Shown: positions 1 through 7,322 of the stretch, in pieces
Position numbering within the stretch: position 1 is the stretch's first letter
Layout of the letters: each line of letters opens with the position of its first letter
From: Lusitaniella coriacea LEGE 07157
GTDB taxonomy: Bacteria > Cyanobacteriota > Cyanobacteriia > Cyanobacteriales > Spirulinaceae
Assembly (NCBI RefSeq): GCF_015207425.1
Contig: NZ_JADEWZ010000018.1
Span: 1 to 64,000, forward strand
Length of the DNA stretch: 64,000 bases
Reading direction: 5' to 3'
Notes under the pieces: generated by a model
The model's input: the letters and a program-made list of their open reading frames with translations, nothing else
The model's database searches: none
Told to the model about the DNA's origin: nothing
Position numbers and translations under genes: made by a program

Positions 1-134
1 CGGTTGCTCGTAACTTTGCCCTCAATCTTTATCGCTCCAATGCGTTCTCCAATATGGCTCAGGCTCAACGCTTTTGTCAGTTCGGATTAGACACACTAAA
101 GCTTCTATTTAGAATGAAATAGCCCTGCCCTGCA
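1..134 (+). mobile_element. 3' end of an insertion sequence with transposase C-terminus
   Basis: An open frame enters from the window edge at position 3 and stops at TAG 120-122. Its 39 codons (VARNFALNLYRSNAF... ending FRMK) look like the C-terminal helix of a DDE transposase of the ISAs1/IS4-like type, in which the pattern RN-A-L-N-L-R is common. The terminal inverted repeat probably lies in the C-rich stretch just after the stop (about 121-134). I cannot see the left end or any target duplication. The same reading frame continues directly into methyltransferase sequence, so the element seems to have landed inside that gene. The family assignment is tentative; the truncation by the window edge is certain. 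Confidence 0.55.
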
Positions 135-698
135 AAACCCATTCCTGTTCTGAAAAATGCTATTTGGGATTTAAAAGATTCAGCCATTCCAGCCAAAGAT
201 ACAAATAAAACCAACGGAGACTTATGTCATATCCCGAACCATGAATACATGATTGGCGGATTTTCTAGCATTTATATGTCGCGAAATCGAGTTAGATCGT
301 GGAATGAGCCATCTTTCACGATTCAAGCAGGCGGTCGTCATGCACCAATCCACCCTCAAGCTAATCCAATGATTAAAATTGCCAAAGATGTCTGCAAATT
401 TGATGAGAATTCGCCACAGCTATATCGCAAATTGTCAATTAGAGAATATGCCAGAATTCAAACGTTTCCTGATGATTTTATATTTTCTTATCGCAATCTA
501 GCATCAGCATACAAAATGATTGGAAATGCTGTTCCTGTTAACTTTGGCACTGCTCTAGCTAAAATTATCTATAGAGATTTATTTTCTGGAAATGAGGTAA
601 TCGAAATAAATAAACACAAAAATAACGAACGAGAAATATTGGCTCTCTCACATTCAATGAAGCAGTTAAAACTGGATCTGGATTTAGTAAGTCATTGA
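123..698 (+). pseudogene. 5'-truncated DNA cytosine-C5 methyltransferase, GGCC (HaeIII-like) type
   Basis: This is the C-terminal part of a C5-cytosine DNA methyltransferase. Open sequence runs from the transposase stop, and the first ATG is at 249. The target-recognition region contains [18 protein letters not shown], followed by motif IX ([18 protein letters not shown]) and motif X ([12 protein letters not shown]). These closely resemble the C-terminus I remember for GGCC methyltransferases such as M.HaeIII. Motifs I to VIII, including the catalytic PC loop and the SAM pocket, are absent here. The protein as it stands cannot methylate. The missing half could lie upstream of the insertion sequence outside the window. 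The sequence has low GC and no HIP1 sites, which suggests acquisition by transfer. It ends 3 bases before the convergent restriction gene. Confidence 0.8.
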
Positions 699-701
699 AT
701 T

Positions 702-1472
702 TTACTTTTTCTTCTCAATCATTAAGAAGTAGACTGTCCTTCTATCATTAGCAGGAAAATCATCTCTCCAGCCAGATGTTGGTTCTCCTACCACTTCATT
801 AAATATCCAAGGAAAATTAGCTGGCTTTTTCCCTAAACTCAAAGCCCTTTTATGTTCTGAATTACTTCTTTGACCGACCCATTGTCGTCTAATTGCTATT
901 GACAGTTTATCTTTGTATAAATCAAAATACTCATCAAAAGTGTACAAGTTGACATTATTTTGACTGATATTCTTTTGAGGTGCTTCTAGAATATACTCGG
1001 CTTGATGTTTAGAAATGCTTAAATTGGGACTTCTTTTCATCATTAGAAATTCTAGTACTTTTTTGAACTCTTGCTCTGACCAAAAACTTAACCAAGGCAC
1101 ATTACGGCTCGTCAATTGACCTTGATGAAATTTATTGACATCTTCCTCTAGCAAAGAAAGTTTGCGGTCGATATTGGTCAATTGTAGTTGTTTATGAACT
1201 TGAATAATATTAGCTCTTTGTAAGCGATTGAATGAAAAGCTACCCCCTAATTGCTTGATCGAAATACCGCTTTTGTTTAGATAGATATCAGCCTTTTTCC
1301 TAGAAGATTCCGTTGATATTTTAGATAAATCATCTTCTGTTTTAATGACATAGAGTTCTGAAACTCCTTTAATGGGTGCAGATATTTTATTGATTTTACC
1401 CAAATGCCTCAATTTTAGAAAAGTCTTATTACTCAATATAAATTTACAGACTTCCAATTCATTTCCAGCCAT
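702..1472 (-). CDS. Type II restriction endonuclease, HaeIII-like (putative)
   Basis: This is a full-length 256-residue frame with an ATG start. The N-terminal part (FLKLRHLGKINKISAPIKG) and later KKADIYLNKSGISIKQLGG have the look of a PD-(D/E)xK nuclease core: an acidic residue followed by a beta strand ending in K-Q. The protein resembles my memory of the HaeIII family of GGCC-cutting enzymes. It faces a GGCC-type methyltransferase remnant tail to tail, which is the usual layout for such a pair. The start lies only 15 bp after the rsmD stop on the same strand, so it may be read through from rsmD. GC is low and there is no HIP1 site. With its methyltransferase interrupted, either protection comes from elsewhere or this enzyme is silent or inactive. 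The specificity is inference. Confidence 0.7.
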   Translation of the reverse strand: MAGNELEVCKFILSNKTFLKLRHLGKINKISAPIKGVSELYVIKTEDDLSKISTESSRKKADIYLNKSGISIKQLGGSFSFNRLQRANIIQVHKQLQLTNIDRKLSLLEEDVNKFHQGQLTSRNVPWLSFWSEQEFKKVLEFLMMKRSPNLSISKHQAEYILEAPQKNISQNNVNLYTFDEYFDLYKDKLSIAIRRQWVGQRSNSEHKRALSLGKKPANFPWIFNEVVGEPTSGWRDDFPANDRRTVYFLMIEKKK

Positions 1473-1487
1473 TCTTTAAACTCTCGG

Positions 1488-2051
1488 CTAAACATCAACT
1501 GTAGCGTTCGACGGATTGCGATAAAAACTGAGAGTCGTATTGCCATAGGTTTTTTGACGAAAAAGTTCCAGTCCTGGAATCGTGCTTGCTTGCCAAAATT
1601 TAGGGTTATGTTCGATGGCGAGTTCCCCTTGGGGAGAAAGGAGATTTAGTCGCGCGATCGCGCCCAGAATTGGCTGATACAATTCACTCTTGTAGGGTGG
1701 ATCGAAGTAAATTCGGTCGAATTGCTTCCCCCCTAAGCTTTTGAGTCGCTGGCGGACATCCCCTCGAATCACCTTGAATTCTTGTTCGGGTTGGGCGACT
1801 TGCTGCCAATTTTGCCGTATAATTCCACAGGCTCGTCCGGACTGTTCGATCCCCACAACCCACACCGCGCCGCGACAGAGCGCCTCTGCACCCATCGCAC
1901 CATTCCCCGCACATAAATCCAACCAATGACAATCCGCGATCGCGCCCTGCCATATATTAAACACTGCTTCCCGCACGCGCGCAGCAGTGGGACGGGTTTC
2001 TTGTCCGGGAACGGTTTTTATCTGGCGATTTCCATAAATTCTGACAGACAC
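1488..2051 (-). CDS. rsmD: 16S rRNA (guanine(966)-N2)-methyltransferase RsmD
   Basis: The enzyme methylates G966 of 16S rRNA on the assembled small subunit, using SAM. The 187-residue length is typical. The N-terminus has the family pattern RIYGNRQIKTVPG followed by TRPTAARVREAVFNI. SAM motif I is DLCAGNGAMGAEAL near residue 45, and the catalytic N-methyltransferase motif DPPY sits near residue 117. The start is GTG at 2051; no closer ATG keeps the conserved N-terminus. HIP1 sites and GC match the core genome, unlike the restriction gene immediately downstream. Confidence in the family is high. Confidence 0.92.
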   Translation of the reverse strand: MSVRIYGNRQIKTVPGQETRPTAARVREAVFNIWQGAIADCHWLDLCAGNGAMGAEALCRGAVWVVGIEQSGRACGIIRQNWQQVAQPEQEFKVIRGDVRQRLKSLGGKQFDRIYFDPPYKSELYQPILGAIARLNLLSPQGELAIEHNPKFWQASTIPGLELFRQKTYGNTTLSFYRNPSNATVDV

Positions 2052-2080
2052 TTAGGCTATGTTAATGAGTTATCTCGTAG

Positions 2081-2097
2081 GGTGGGCATCGCCCACC
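2081..2097. repeat. Short intergenic hairpin GGTGGGC-ATC-GCCCACC
   Basis: A perfect 7-bp inverted repeat with a 3-base loop lies between rsmD and the ankyrin gene, preceded by GTAG. There is no T tract after it on either strand, so it does not look like a standard intrinsic terminator. It resembles the small dispersed palindromes common between cyanobacterial genes. It sits upstream of both divergent genes. Confidence 0.5.
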
Positions 2098-2195
2098 AGC
2101 TTTAAGTTAGTGCCATTTATCTTAGCTTAGATCGGAAATTTAATAGGGCGTAAAATTAAGGGATGCAGGTTTTGAGAAAAATGCAATAGGAAACT

Positions 2196-2885
2196 ATGAA
2201 CGGAAAAATCAAACACCATGAATATTTTGTATATAAACTTCTAGATTTGGCTAAAAATGGGAATATTGAAGAAATTAAGAGGATTATATCTCTGGACAGT
2301 AGTATTCTTCATCAGCAAGATGAAAATGGTACAACAATTCTTAGTGCAGCATCAATTAATGGGCATTTCGAGCTTGTTAAATATCTAGTTGAGGCAGGAG
2401 CTGATGTTAATCAATTAGACATTTATTACACTCCTCCATTGCTAGATGTAGCTTTCGAGAGACATTGGGATATCTTTGAATATTTATTTGAGTTAACAGA
2501 TCGAGAATTAAAAGAATCAGCGCTATCTATTTGTGCAGCAGATGGAGATTTAGAGGCTCTTAAAGCTCTCATTCAAAAAAAGGTAAATGTGGATTCTCAG
2601 AATATTTTGTTGGCAGTTATTCAACAAGGAGAATTCATTAAAATAGTAGAAACGCTTTTGAATGCTGGTGCAGATCCTAATTTAACTGAAGAAGATACGG
2701 GTAGTACTCCTTTAATATATGCGGCAAAAATGGGATGTTCGGAAACGATTCGTTTGTTACTCAAAGCGGGTGCCGATCCCAACATTAAAAATATGTACGA
2801 TAAAACAGCTTTGACTTATGCAAAACAGAAAGGAAATTCTGAAATCGTGCAGTTTCTTCTTGAGGCGGGAGCAACAGAAGAATAG
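2196..2885 (+). CDS. Ankyrin-repeat protein
   Basis: The 229-residue protein is made almost wholly of ankyrin repeats, which serve as protein-binding scaffolds. Recognisable units include GTTILSAASINGHFELVKYL, then VEAGADVNQLD, a middle weaker set, GSTPLIYAAKMGCSETIRLL with KAGADPNIKN, and the final KTALTYAKQKGNSEIVQFLL. No signal peptide or catalytic domain is seen, so it is probably cytoplasmic. The start ATG at 2196 has AGGAAAC just upstream. The gene is AT-rich compared with its neighbours and lacks HIP1, which suggests recent acquisition. Its partner is unknown. Confidence 0.88.
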   Translation: MNGKIKHHEYFVYKLLDLAKNGNIEEIKRIISLDSSILHQQDENGTTILSAASINGHFELVKYLVEAGADVNQLDIYYTPPLLDVAFERHWDIFEYLFELTDRELKESALSICAADGDLEALKALIQKKVNVDSQNILLAVIQQGEFIKIVETLLNAGADPNLTEEDTGSTPLIYAAKMGCSETIRLLLKAGADPNIKNMYDKTALTYAKQKGNSEIVQFLLEAGATEE

Positions 2886-3001
2886 ATCGAGTTGAGATTT
2901 AAGATTAGTTTGAAAGGGTTTTGGTGGGTTACGGTGAAGACAAAGGTCAACGAGAAGATATTACCCTACACAAGCGTTTAATCTTTTTTAGTAATTAGCT
3001 C

Positions 3002-4939
3002 TTACGGAGAAGAAGGGGCTTGCTCCAAATAAAATTTAAACCGATCGCGCAATTTTTCGATACTGAGATTTTGCGTCCAATATTCCACCAAAGCATGACC
3101 AAACGCCCAGGCATCGCGATCGGGCGTACTGGGATTTTCTAATAACAAAGACCAAAGATCGAGGAGATTAAAAGAAGGGGATTCTTCTTCGGAAAGTTCG
3201 TCGGGATTGAGAAGAGAGAAGAGATCGTAAGCCATCTGAAGTTTGCCAATGACCACGGGTAACTGTTCCACAGGAATTTGTTCGGCGAGGAGGTATGCCA
3301 GTTGCGGGGAACCCGTGGTGAGGGTGGAGATGAATCCCAGAATCGGACTTTTGAGGAGTGCGGTGAGTCCTTGAGTGGTTGCCATTTGCAGGGTGTAGCG
3401 ATCGATGATTTTTGCTGCCGCAACGGTACGGGCTTCTAGGTTGCGCAGAAAGCGGGCGAGGCGCAGTTGCTTGGCTGGCGCGATCGCGTCGATCAAACAT
3501 AAAGAAAGAGCATCCACATTCCACGGAACGCGATCGGTTTTGCTGTCGCGGGTAACGAAAGGAAGAACGCGGTTACACAATTCCCCCAGGCGTTCGGCGC
3601 GATATTCCGTGGCTTCCCGAATCGATTTTTCTTTCGCGCGATCGCCCCATTGCCAGTCGTAGGGGGGATCCCACTCTCGAATCGGGCGCAGGCGATCCAC
3701 TTGACTTACGATGGCAATGGCGGGTAAATCCGGGGTCAATTCCCCTACATCTTCAAGGAAATCCACATCCATTTGCAAGGCAGGATCGAGGGCGGGAGTC
3801 AGAAGGAGGAGTAAATCTGCATTGGTGGCATATTCCACGACTAATTCGCGCAAATCCCCACGATTGACTTGTTCGTAACCGGGGGTGTCCCAAAGGTTAA
3901 GGGCTTCTCCGGTGGAAGCTTCCCAGTGGTAGTGCTGTAGGCGATCTGTGCTGGGCAGAACGTCCACCTCCGCGCGATCGGCTTGAAAGATGGTGTTGAT
4001 CAAACTGCTTTTCCCCGCCCCCGTGCGCCCCACTAGAAGGATATTGACGGGCTTTTCTTTGACGGTTTCAACGGGTTCGGCTTTGGTGAGGATGTCTCGG
4101 AGGGTTTGGGTCTTCGCTTTGGGCAGTTTAGGGGTTTCGGGAGTCGCCTCCAAACCCGGTAGCGTCGTGCCACTGTAAAGGGTGGCTGCCTGTTGTGCGA
4201 GGTTGCGTAGGGCGGCTTCCCGCAGCATTTGGCTCAAATTCACGAGCAATTGTTGCGTCGCTTGGGTACTCGTCTGCTTGCTAGCCGTTCTGGCAACTGC
4301 AACGGCGGGGTTGAGCAGCCATTGCGCCCAGTTCCAGAGTTTGAAGAGTTTTCGGGCGGAGGGTTCGAGCTTGCGATAGACTTCGTAGCCTTGGTAGGCT
4401 TGTCCCACTGTCACTTGACCGAGAACGGGAGAGAGTTGATTCATCCATCGATCCGTGTCGTCTACGGTTCCTCGAATTAACCCGTAGGCTTGGGGAATGT
4501 AGATGTTGAGCAGGGGATATTTTACTTCGGGATGGTAAATGTGCGCGATCGCGACCACAACATCTTGACAGCGCTGCCAAAAGGTCTGCCAGTCTTCCCA
4601 AAGGGGCAAATCGTTTTGTGTGGATTGGAGAATTTCTTGGAGGGCGGTTTCTACGCGCTGGGTGGTTTCTTCGGTTCCTGCACTCGCTGCAAGTTGGCTG
4701 GTTGCGGCTTCGAGTTCCTCCTGCGCGTCGGTGAGTGCTGCTTCTATCGGCGAGATTGCAGGTTTTGTCCATTTCCCCAACAAAAATCGCCAACCCACCA
4801 ATACCAGGGTGACAATTCCCCAAATCCAATTGATTCCCCAAGCATGAATTTGCAGTCCCGCCGCGAGTAAGAGGAAAAGAACAATTACCGCGATGGGAGA
4901 AGCCAGAACAACCCACTGCCAAACTTTGAACTGCACCAT
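3002..4939 (-). CDS. Membrane-anchored Era-like GTPase
   Basis: The start was placed at ATG 4939, which has GAGG 8 bases upstream. The longer frame to 5092 has a poor, non-hydrophobic leader and overlaps the divergent promoter. The 645-residue product begins with two membrane segments (about residues 8-31 and 35-55). A long helical region follows (about 60-280), then a GTPase domain with P-loop GRTGAGKSS (about 304-312), DTPG (351-354) and SQVD as the G4 motif. The C-terminus is helical. Cyanobacteria carry several such GTP-binding HSR1/DUF697-type proteins of uncertain role, possibly in membrane or cell-envelope organisation. The GTPase call is secure; the physiological role is not. Confidence 0.85.
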   Translation of the reverse strand: MVQFKVWQWVVLASPIAVIVLFLLLAAGLQIHAWGINWIWGIVTLVLVGWRFLLGKWTKPAISPIEAALTDAQEELEAATSQLAASAGTEETTQRVETALQEILQSTQNDLPLWEDWQTFWQRCQDVVVAIAHIYHPEVKYPLLNIYIPQAYGLIRGTVDDTDRWMNQLSPVLGQVTVGQAYQGYEVYRKLEPSARKLFKLWNWAQWLLNPAVAVARTASKQTSTQATQQLLVNLSQMLREAALRNLAQQAATLYSGTTLPGLEATPETPKLPKAKTQTLRDILTKAEPVETVKEKPVNILLVGRTGAGKSSLINTIFQADRAEVDVLPSTDRLQHYHWEASTGEALNLWDTPGYEQVNRGDLRELVVEYATNADLLLLLTPALDPALQMDVDFLEDVGELTPDLPAIAIVSQVDRLRPIREWDPPYDWQWGDRAKEKSIREATEYRAERLGELCNRVLPFVTRDSKTDRVPWNVDALSLCLIDAIAPAKQLRLARFLRNLEARTVAAAKIIDRYTLQMATTQGLTALLKSPILGFISTLTTGSPQLAYLLAEQIPVEQLPVVIGKLQMAYDLFSLLNPDELSEEESPSFNLLDLWSLLLENPSTPDRDAWAFGHALVEYWTQNLSIEKLRDRFKFYLEQAPSSP

Positions 4940-5079
4940 GTCAATACCTCGCTCGAACCGGACTCTATCGTTAAGTTTAAAGCAAGGTTCATCGTTGCAG
5001 GAGAACAAAGCGCGCGATCGCGCATAGCCTGCGCTCAATCCGGTAAAGTGAAGAAACGATCCGATTGGCAACAGGTGGC

Positions 5080-5952
5080 ATGGGAAAAACAATTTGGGAA
5101 CTCGATTTTTATTCGCGTCCGATTTTTAACGAAGAGAAAAAAAAGGTATGGGAAGTCTTGATTTGCGAGAGTCCGTTGGACGGGACGCGATCGCGCGACT
5201 CGCTGTTTCGCTACGAAGAACGGGTTGATAGTAAGAATGTTAACTCGATTCGCTTGCAGGAAATTCTCACAAACGCGATCGCGCAAGCCCCCGCCCCCCC
5301 CAGCAAAATTCGATTCTTCCGCCGCCAAATGAACAACATGATCCTCAAAGCCTGTGAGGGTCTAGACATTCCCGCCGCCCAAAGTCGCCGAACCTATTTT
5401 CTTCGCCAATGGTTAGAGGAACGCTTGGAAACGGTTTATCCCCAAGAACCGGGCTACGATGAATCTGCCGCCCAAGCCGCTTCCGTACAATACCCCCCCT
5501 CAAACGCCGTTCCCCTCCCGGACAAATTGCGGGGCGACAGGGCGGATAAATGGGCATTTGTCACCTTGGAAGCCGAAGCCTTTGAGGAAATGAACGAATG
5601 GGAGATTGGTTTCGGCGAATCTTTCCCCCTTTCCCTGTTGAAAGTCGAACCGGACGCGCGCATTCCCGGACTGATCGTCTTTTCTCCTCGCGCCCTTCCC
5701 ATTGCTGCGTGGATGTCGGATTTAGAGTTATCATTTCTCCAGTTTGAAGGGGGTTCTTTCCCGCGAATTCGCCTGGAAACTGGAGTCAGCGACAGTTGGA
5801 TTCTTGCCAATCTCACCAACGAACAAACGATCGCAGAAGCCAAAGGATTCGAGCAAGCCAAAGACAAAGCCAATAAGGTTCATTTTCTCGCTTTGCAATC
5901 GAGTCCCGAAGCACAATCTTTTGCGGGTTTTTGGTTAATGGCAGAGGTATGA
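5080..5952 (+). CDS. Tab2/Atab2-family RNA-binding protein
   Basis: The 290-residue protein begins MGKTIWELDFYSRP, the usual N-terminus of the Tab2/Atab2 (DUF1092) family. The plant and algal members bind RNA and are needed for translation of photosystem I psaB mRNA (and, for Atab2, photosystem II subunits). The cyanobacterial role is less clear. The conserved FWLMAEV end is present. A TTG 15 bases upstream (5065) could also start, but the family begins at this methionine and AGGTGG precedes it. The last codons overlap the ATG of the next gene by four bases (ATGA at 5949-5952), so the two are probably translationally coupled. It is divergent from the GTPase, with 140 bp between the starts. 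Confidence 0.85.
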   Translation: MGKTIWELDFYSRPIFNEEKKKVWEVLICESPLDGTRSRDSLFRYEERVDSKNVNSIRLQEILTNAIAQAPAPPSKIRFFRRQMNNMILKACEGLDIPAAQSRRTYFLRQWLEERLETVYPQEPGYDESAAQAASVQYPPSNAVPLPDKLRGDRADKWAFVTLEAEAFEEMNEWEIGFGESFPLSLLKVEPDARIPGLIVFSPRALPIAAWMSDLELSFLQFEGGSFPRIRLETGVSDSWILANLTNEQTIAEAKGFEQAKDKANKVHFLALQSSPEAQSFAGFWLMAEV

Positions 5953-7256
5953 ATTCAGAGCATTCCCCCCCGGATCTCCTAGCAGAACAGCTACTAGACC
6001 TTGCCATCCAAGCAGGGGCAAACGCGGCGGAAGTTTATCAGTCTCAATCTCTCTCTCGTCCGGTTTTTTTTGAGGCAAATCGACTCAAACAACTCGAAAG
6101 CGCCCAATCCGAAGGCACGGCTTTGCGGGTGTGGCATAACGATTGTCCGGGGTTAGCGGTGGCTTACGGACAGGTCAAACCGGGCGAACTGGTCGATCGC
6201 GCGATCGCGCTTTCTGCGCTCAATCCCGCCGAAACCCCCGAACTCGCAGCCGGACACACCCGCCTGTTTCCCAACTTAGGGGAAATCGTCCCGGTTGAAG
6301 AACTGATCAAAATGGGTAAGGGCGCGATCGCGCGGCTGCGGGAACTTTACCCCGAAGTCCTCTGTAGCGTCGAACTAGAGTGCGAACAAGAAACCACCCG
6401 CCTGATCAACTCCCACGGACTCCACTGCCAATATACCGACATCACCCTCAGTTGTTTCCTCAGTACCGAATGGATTAGAGGCGAAGACTTTCTCAGTATT
6501 TATGAAGGTCAAGAAATGCGCGGTCAACTCAACCTCGCGTTCCTCGTACAAACCCTCCTCGCCCGCCTCGATTGGGCGCAAAACAACACCGCACCGCCCC
6601 TGGGTCGCGTTCCCATCCTCTTCACCAATAAAGCCGCCACCCTCCTCTGGGAAACCGTCGCCACCGCAATGAATGGCAAACAAATCCTCGAAGGGACTTC
6701 CCCCTGGACAGAACGGCAAGGAGAAGTGGTCGTTGCCGAAATTCTCACCCTCACCCAACATCCCGATACGGGCCCCTACAGTTGCCCCTTCGACGATGAA
6801 GGAGAACTCACCCAATCCCTCTCCTTGATCGATCGCGGACGACTCCAACAGTTTTACACCGATCGCGCCACGGCTCGCGCCCTGGACATTCCCCACACCA
6901 GCAACGGCTTTCGCCCCAGTTTGGGACGCTATCCCACCCCCGAACTGATCAACCTCATTATCGAACCCGCCACCGGAACCCTCAACGACCTCATTCGTCA
7001 AATCGATAACGGATTAATCGTCGATCAAATCCTCGGCGGCGGCGCGGATATCTCCGGCGACTTCTCCATTAACGTCGATCTGGGCTATCGCATTCAAAAC
7101 GGCGAAATTGTTGGTCGTGTCAAAGATACAATGGTTGCCGGAAATGTTTATACCGCTCTCAAACACGCGATCGCGATCGGCGGCGACGCATTGTGGAACG
7201 GTTCCTGTTATACTCCCTCCATCATTGTCGAAGGATTATCTGTCGTCGGCGGTTAG
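5949..7256 (+). CDS. TldD/PmbA (TldE-like) family protein
   Basis: The 435-residue protein belongs to the TldD/PmbA family of modulators of DNA gyrase. E. coli TldD and TldE form a heterodimeric metalloprotease that degrades the CcdA antitoxin and helps process microcin. Visible features are the N-terminal LAIQAGANAAEVYQSQS and RLKQLESA, and the C-terminal VGRVKDTMVAGNVY segment typical of the family. The HExxxH-type zinc motif that marks TldD is not seen, so this is the TldE/PmbA-like subunit. The start is ATG 5949 inside an ATGA overlap with the Tab2 gene. A TTG at 5931 is possible but unneeded. Confidence 0.85.
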   Translation: MNSEHSPPDLLAEQLLDLAIQAGANAAEVYQSQSLSRPVFFEANRLKQLESAQSEGTALRVWHNDCPGLAVAYGQVKPGELVDRAIALSALNPAETPELAAGHTRLFPNLGEIVPVEELIKMGKGAIARLRELYPEVLCSVELECEQETTRLINSHGLHCQYTDITLSCFLSTEWIRGEDFLSIYEGQEMRGQLNLAFLVQTLLARLDWAQNNTAPPLGRVPILFTNKAATLLWETVATAMNGKQILEGTSPWTERQGEVVVAEILTLTQHPDTGPYSCPFDDEGELTQSLSLIDRGRLQQFYTDRATARALDIPHTSNGFRPSLGRYPTPELINLIIEPATGTLNDLIRQIDNGLIVDQILGGGADISGDFSINVDLGYRIQNGEIVGRVKDTMVAGNVYTALKHAIAIGGDALWNGSCYTPSIIVEGLSVVGG

Positions 7257-7322
7257 TCTCGCTACTACTTATCATTCCCTCCTCTGCCTCGCCATCAGCG
7301 CTGATGACTGTTAACTGAAAGA

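Noticed and set aside
4281-4922. 213-codon minus-strand frame within the GTPase gene
   Set aside because: Shadow frame of the GTPase coding sequence, rich in Arg, Ser and His, without family resemblance.
3002-4939. GTPase as a bacterial dynamin
   Set aside because: It has the Era-like GTPase layout with N-terminal membrane anchors and lacks the dynamin stalk pattern as far as can be read.
4939-5092. Longer N-terminus for the membrane GTPase
   Set aside because: The extension is not hydrophobic, runs into the Tab2 start region, and a good SD precedes the internal ATG 4939.
6375-7001. 208-codon open frame on the minus strand
   Set aside because: It is antisense to the TldE-like gene, rich in Gly and Glu from codon-bias effects, with no domain and no ribosome-binding site.
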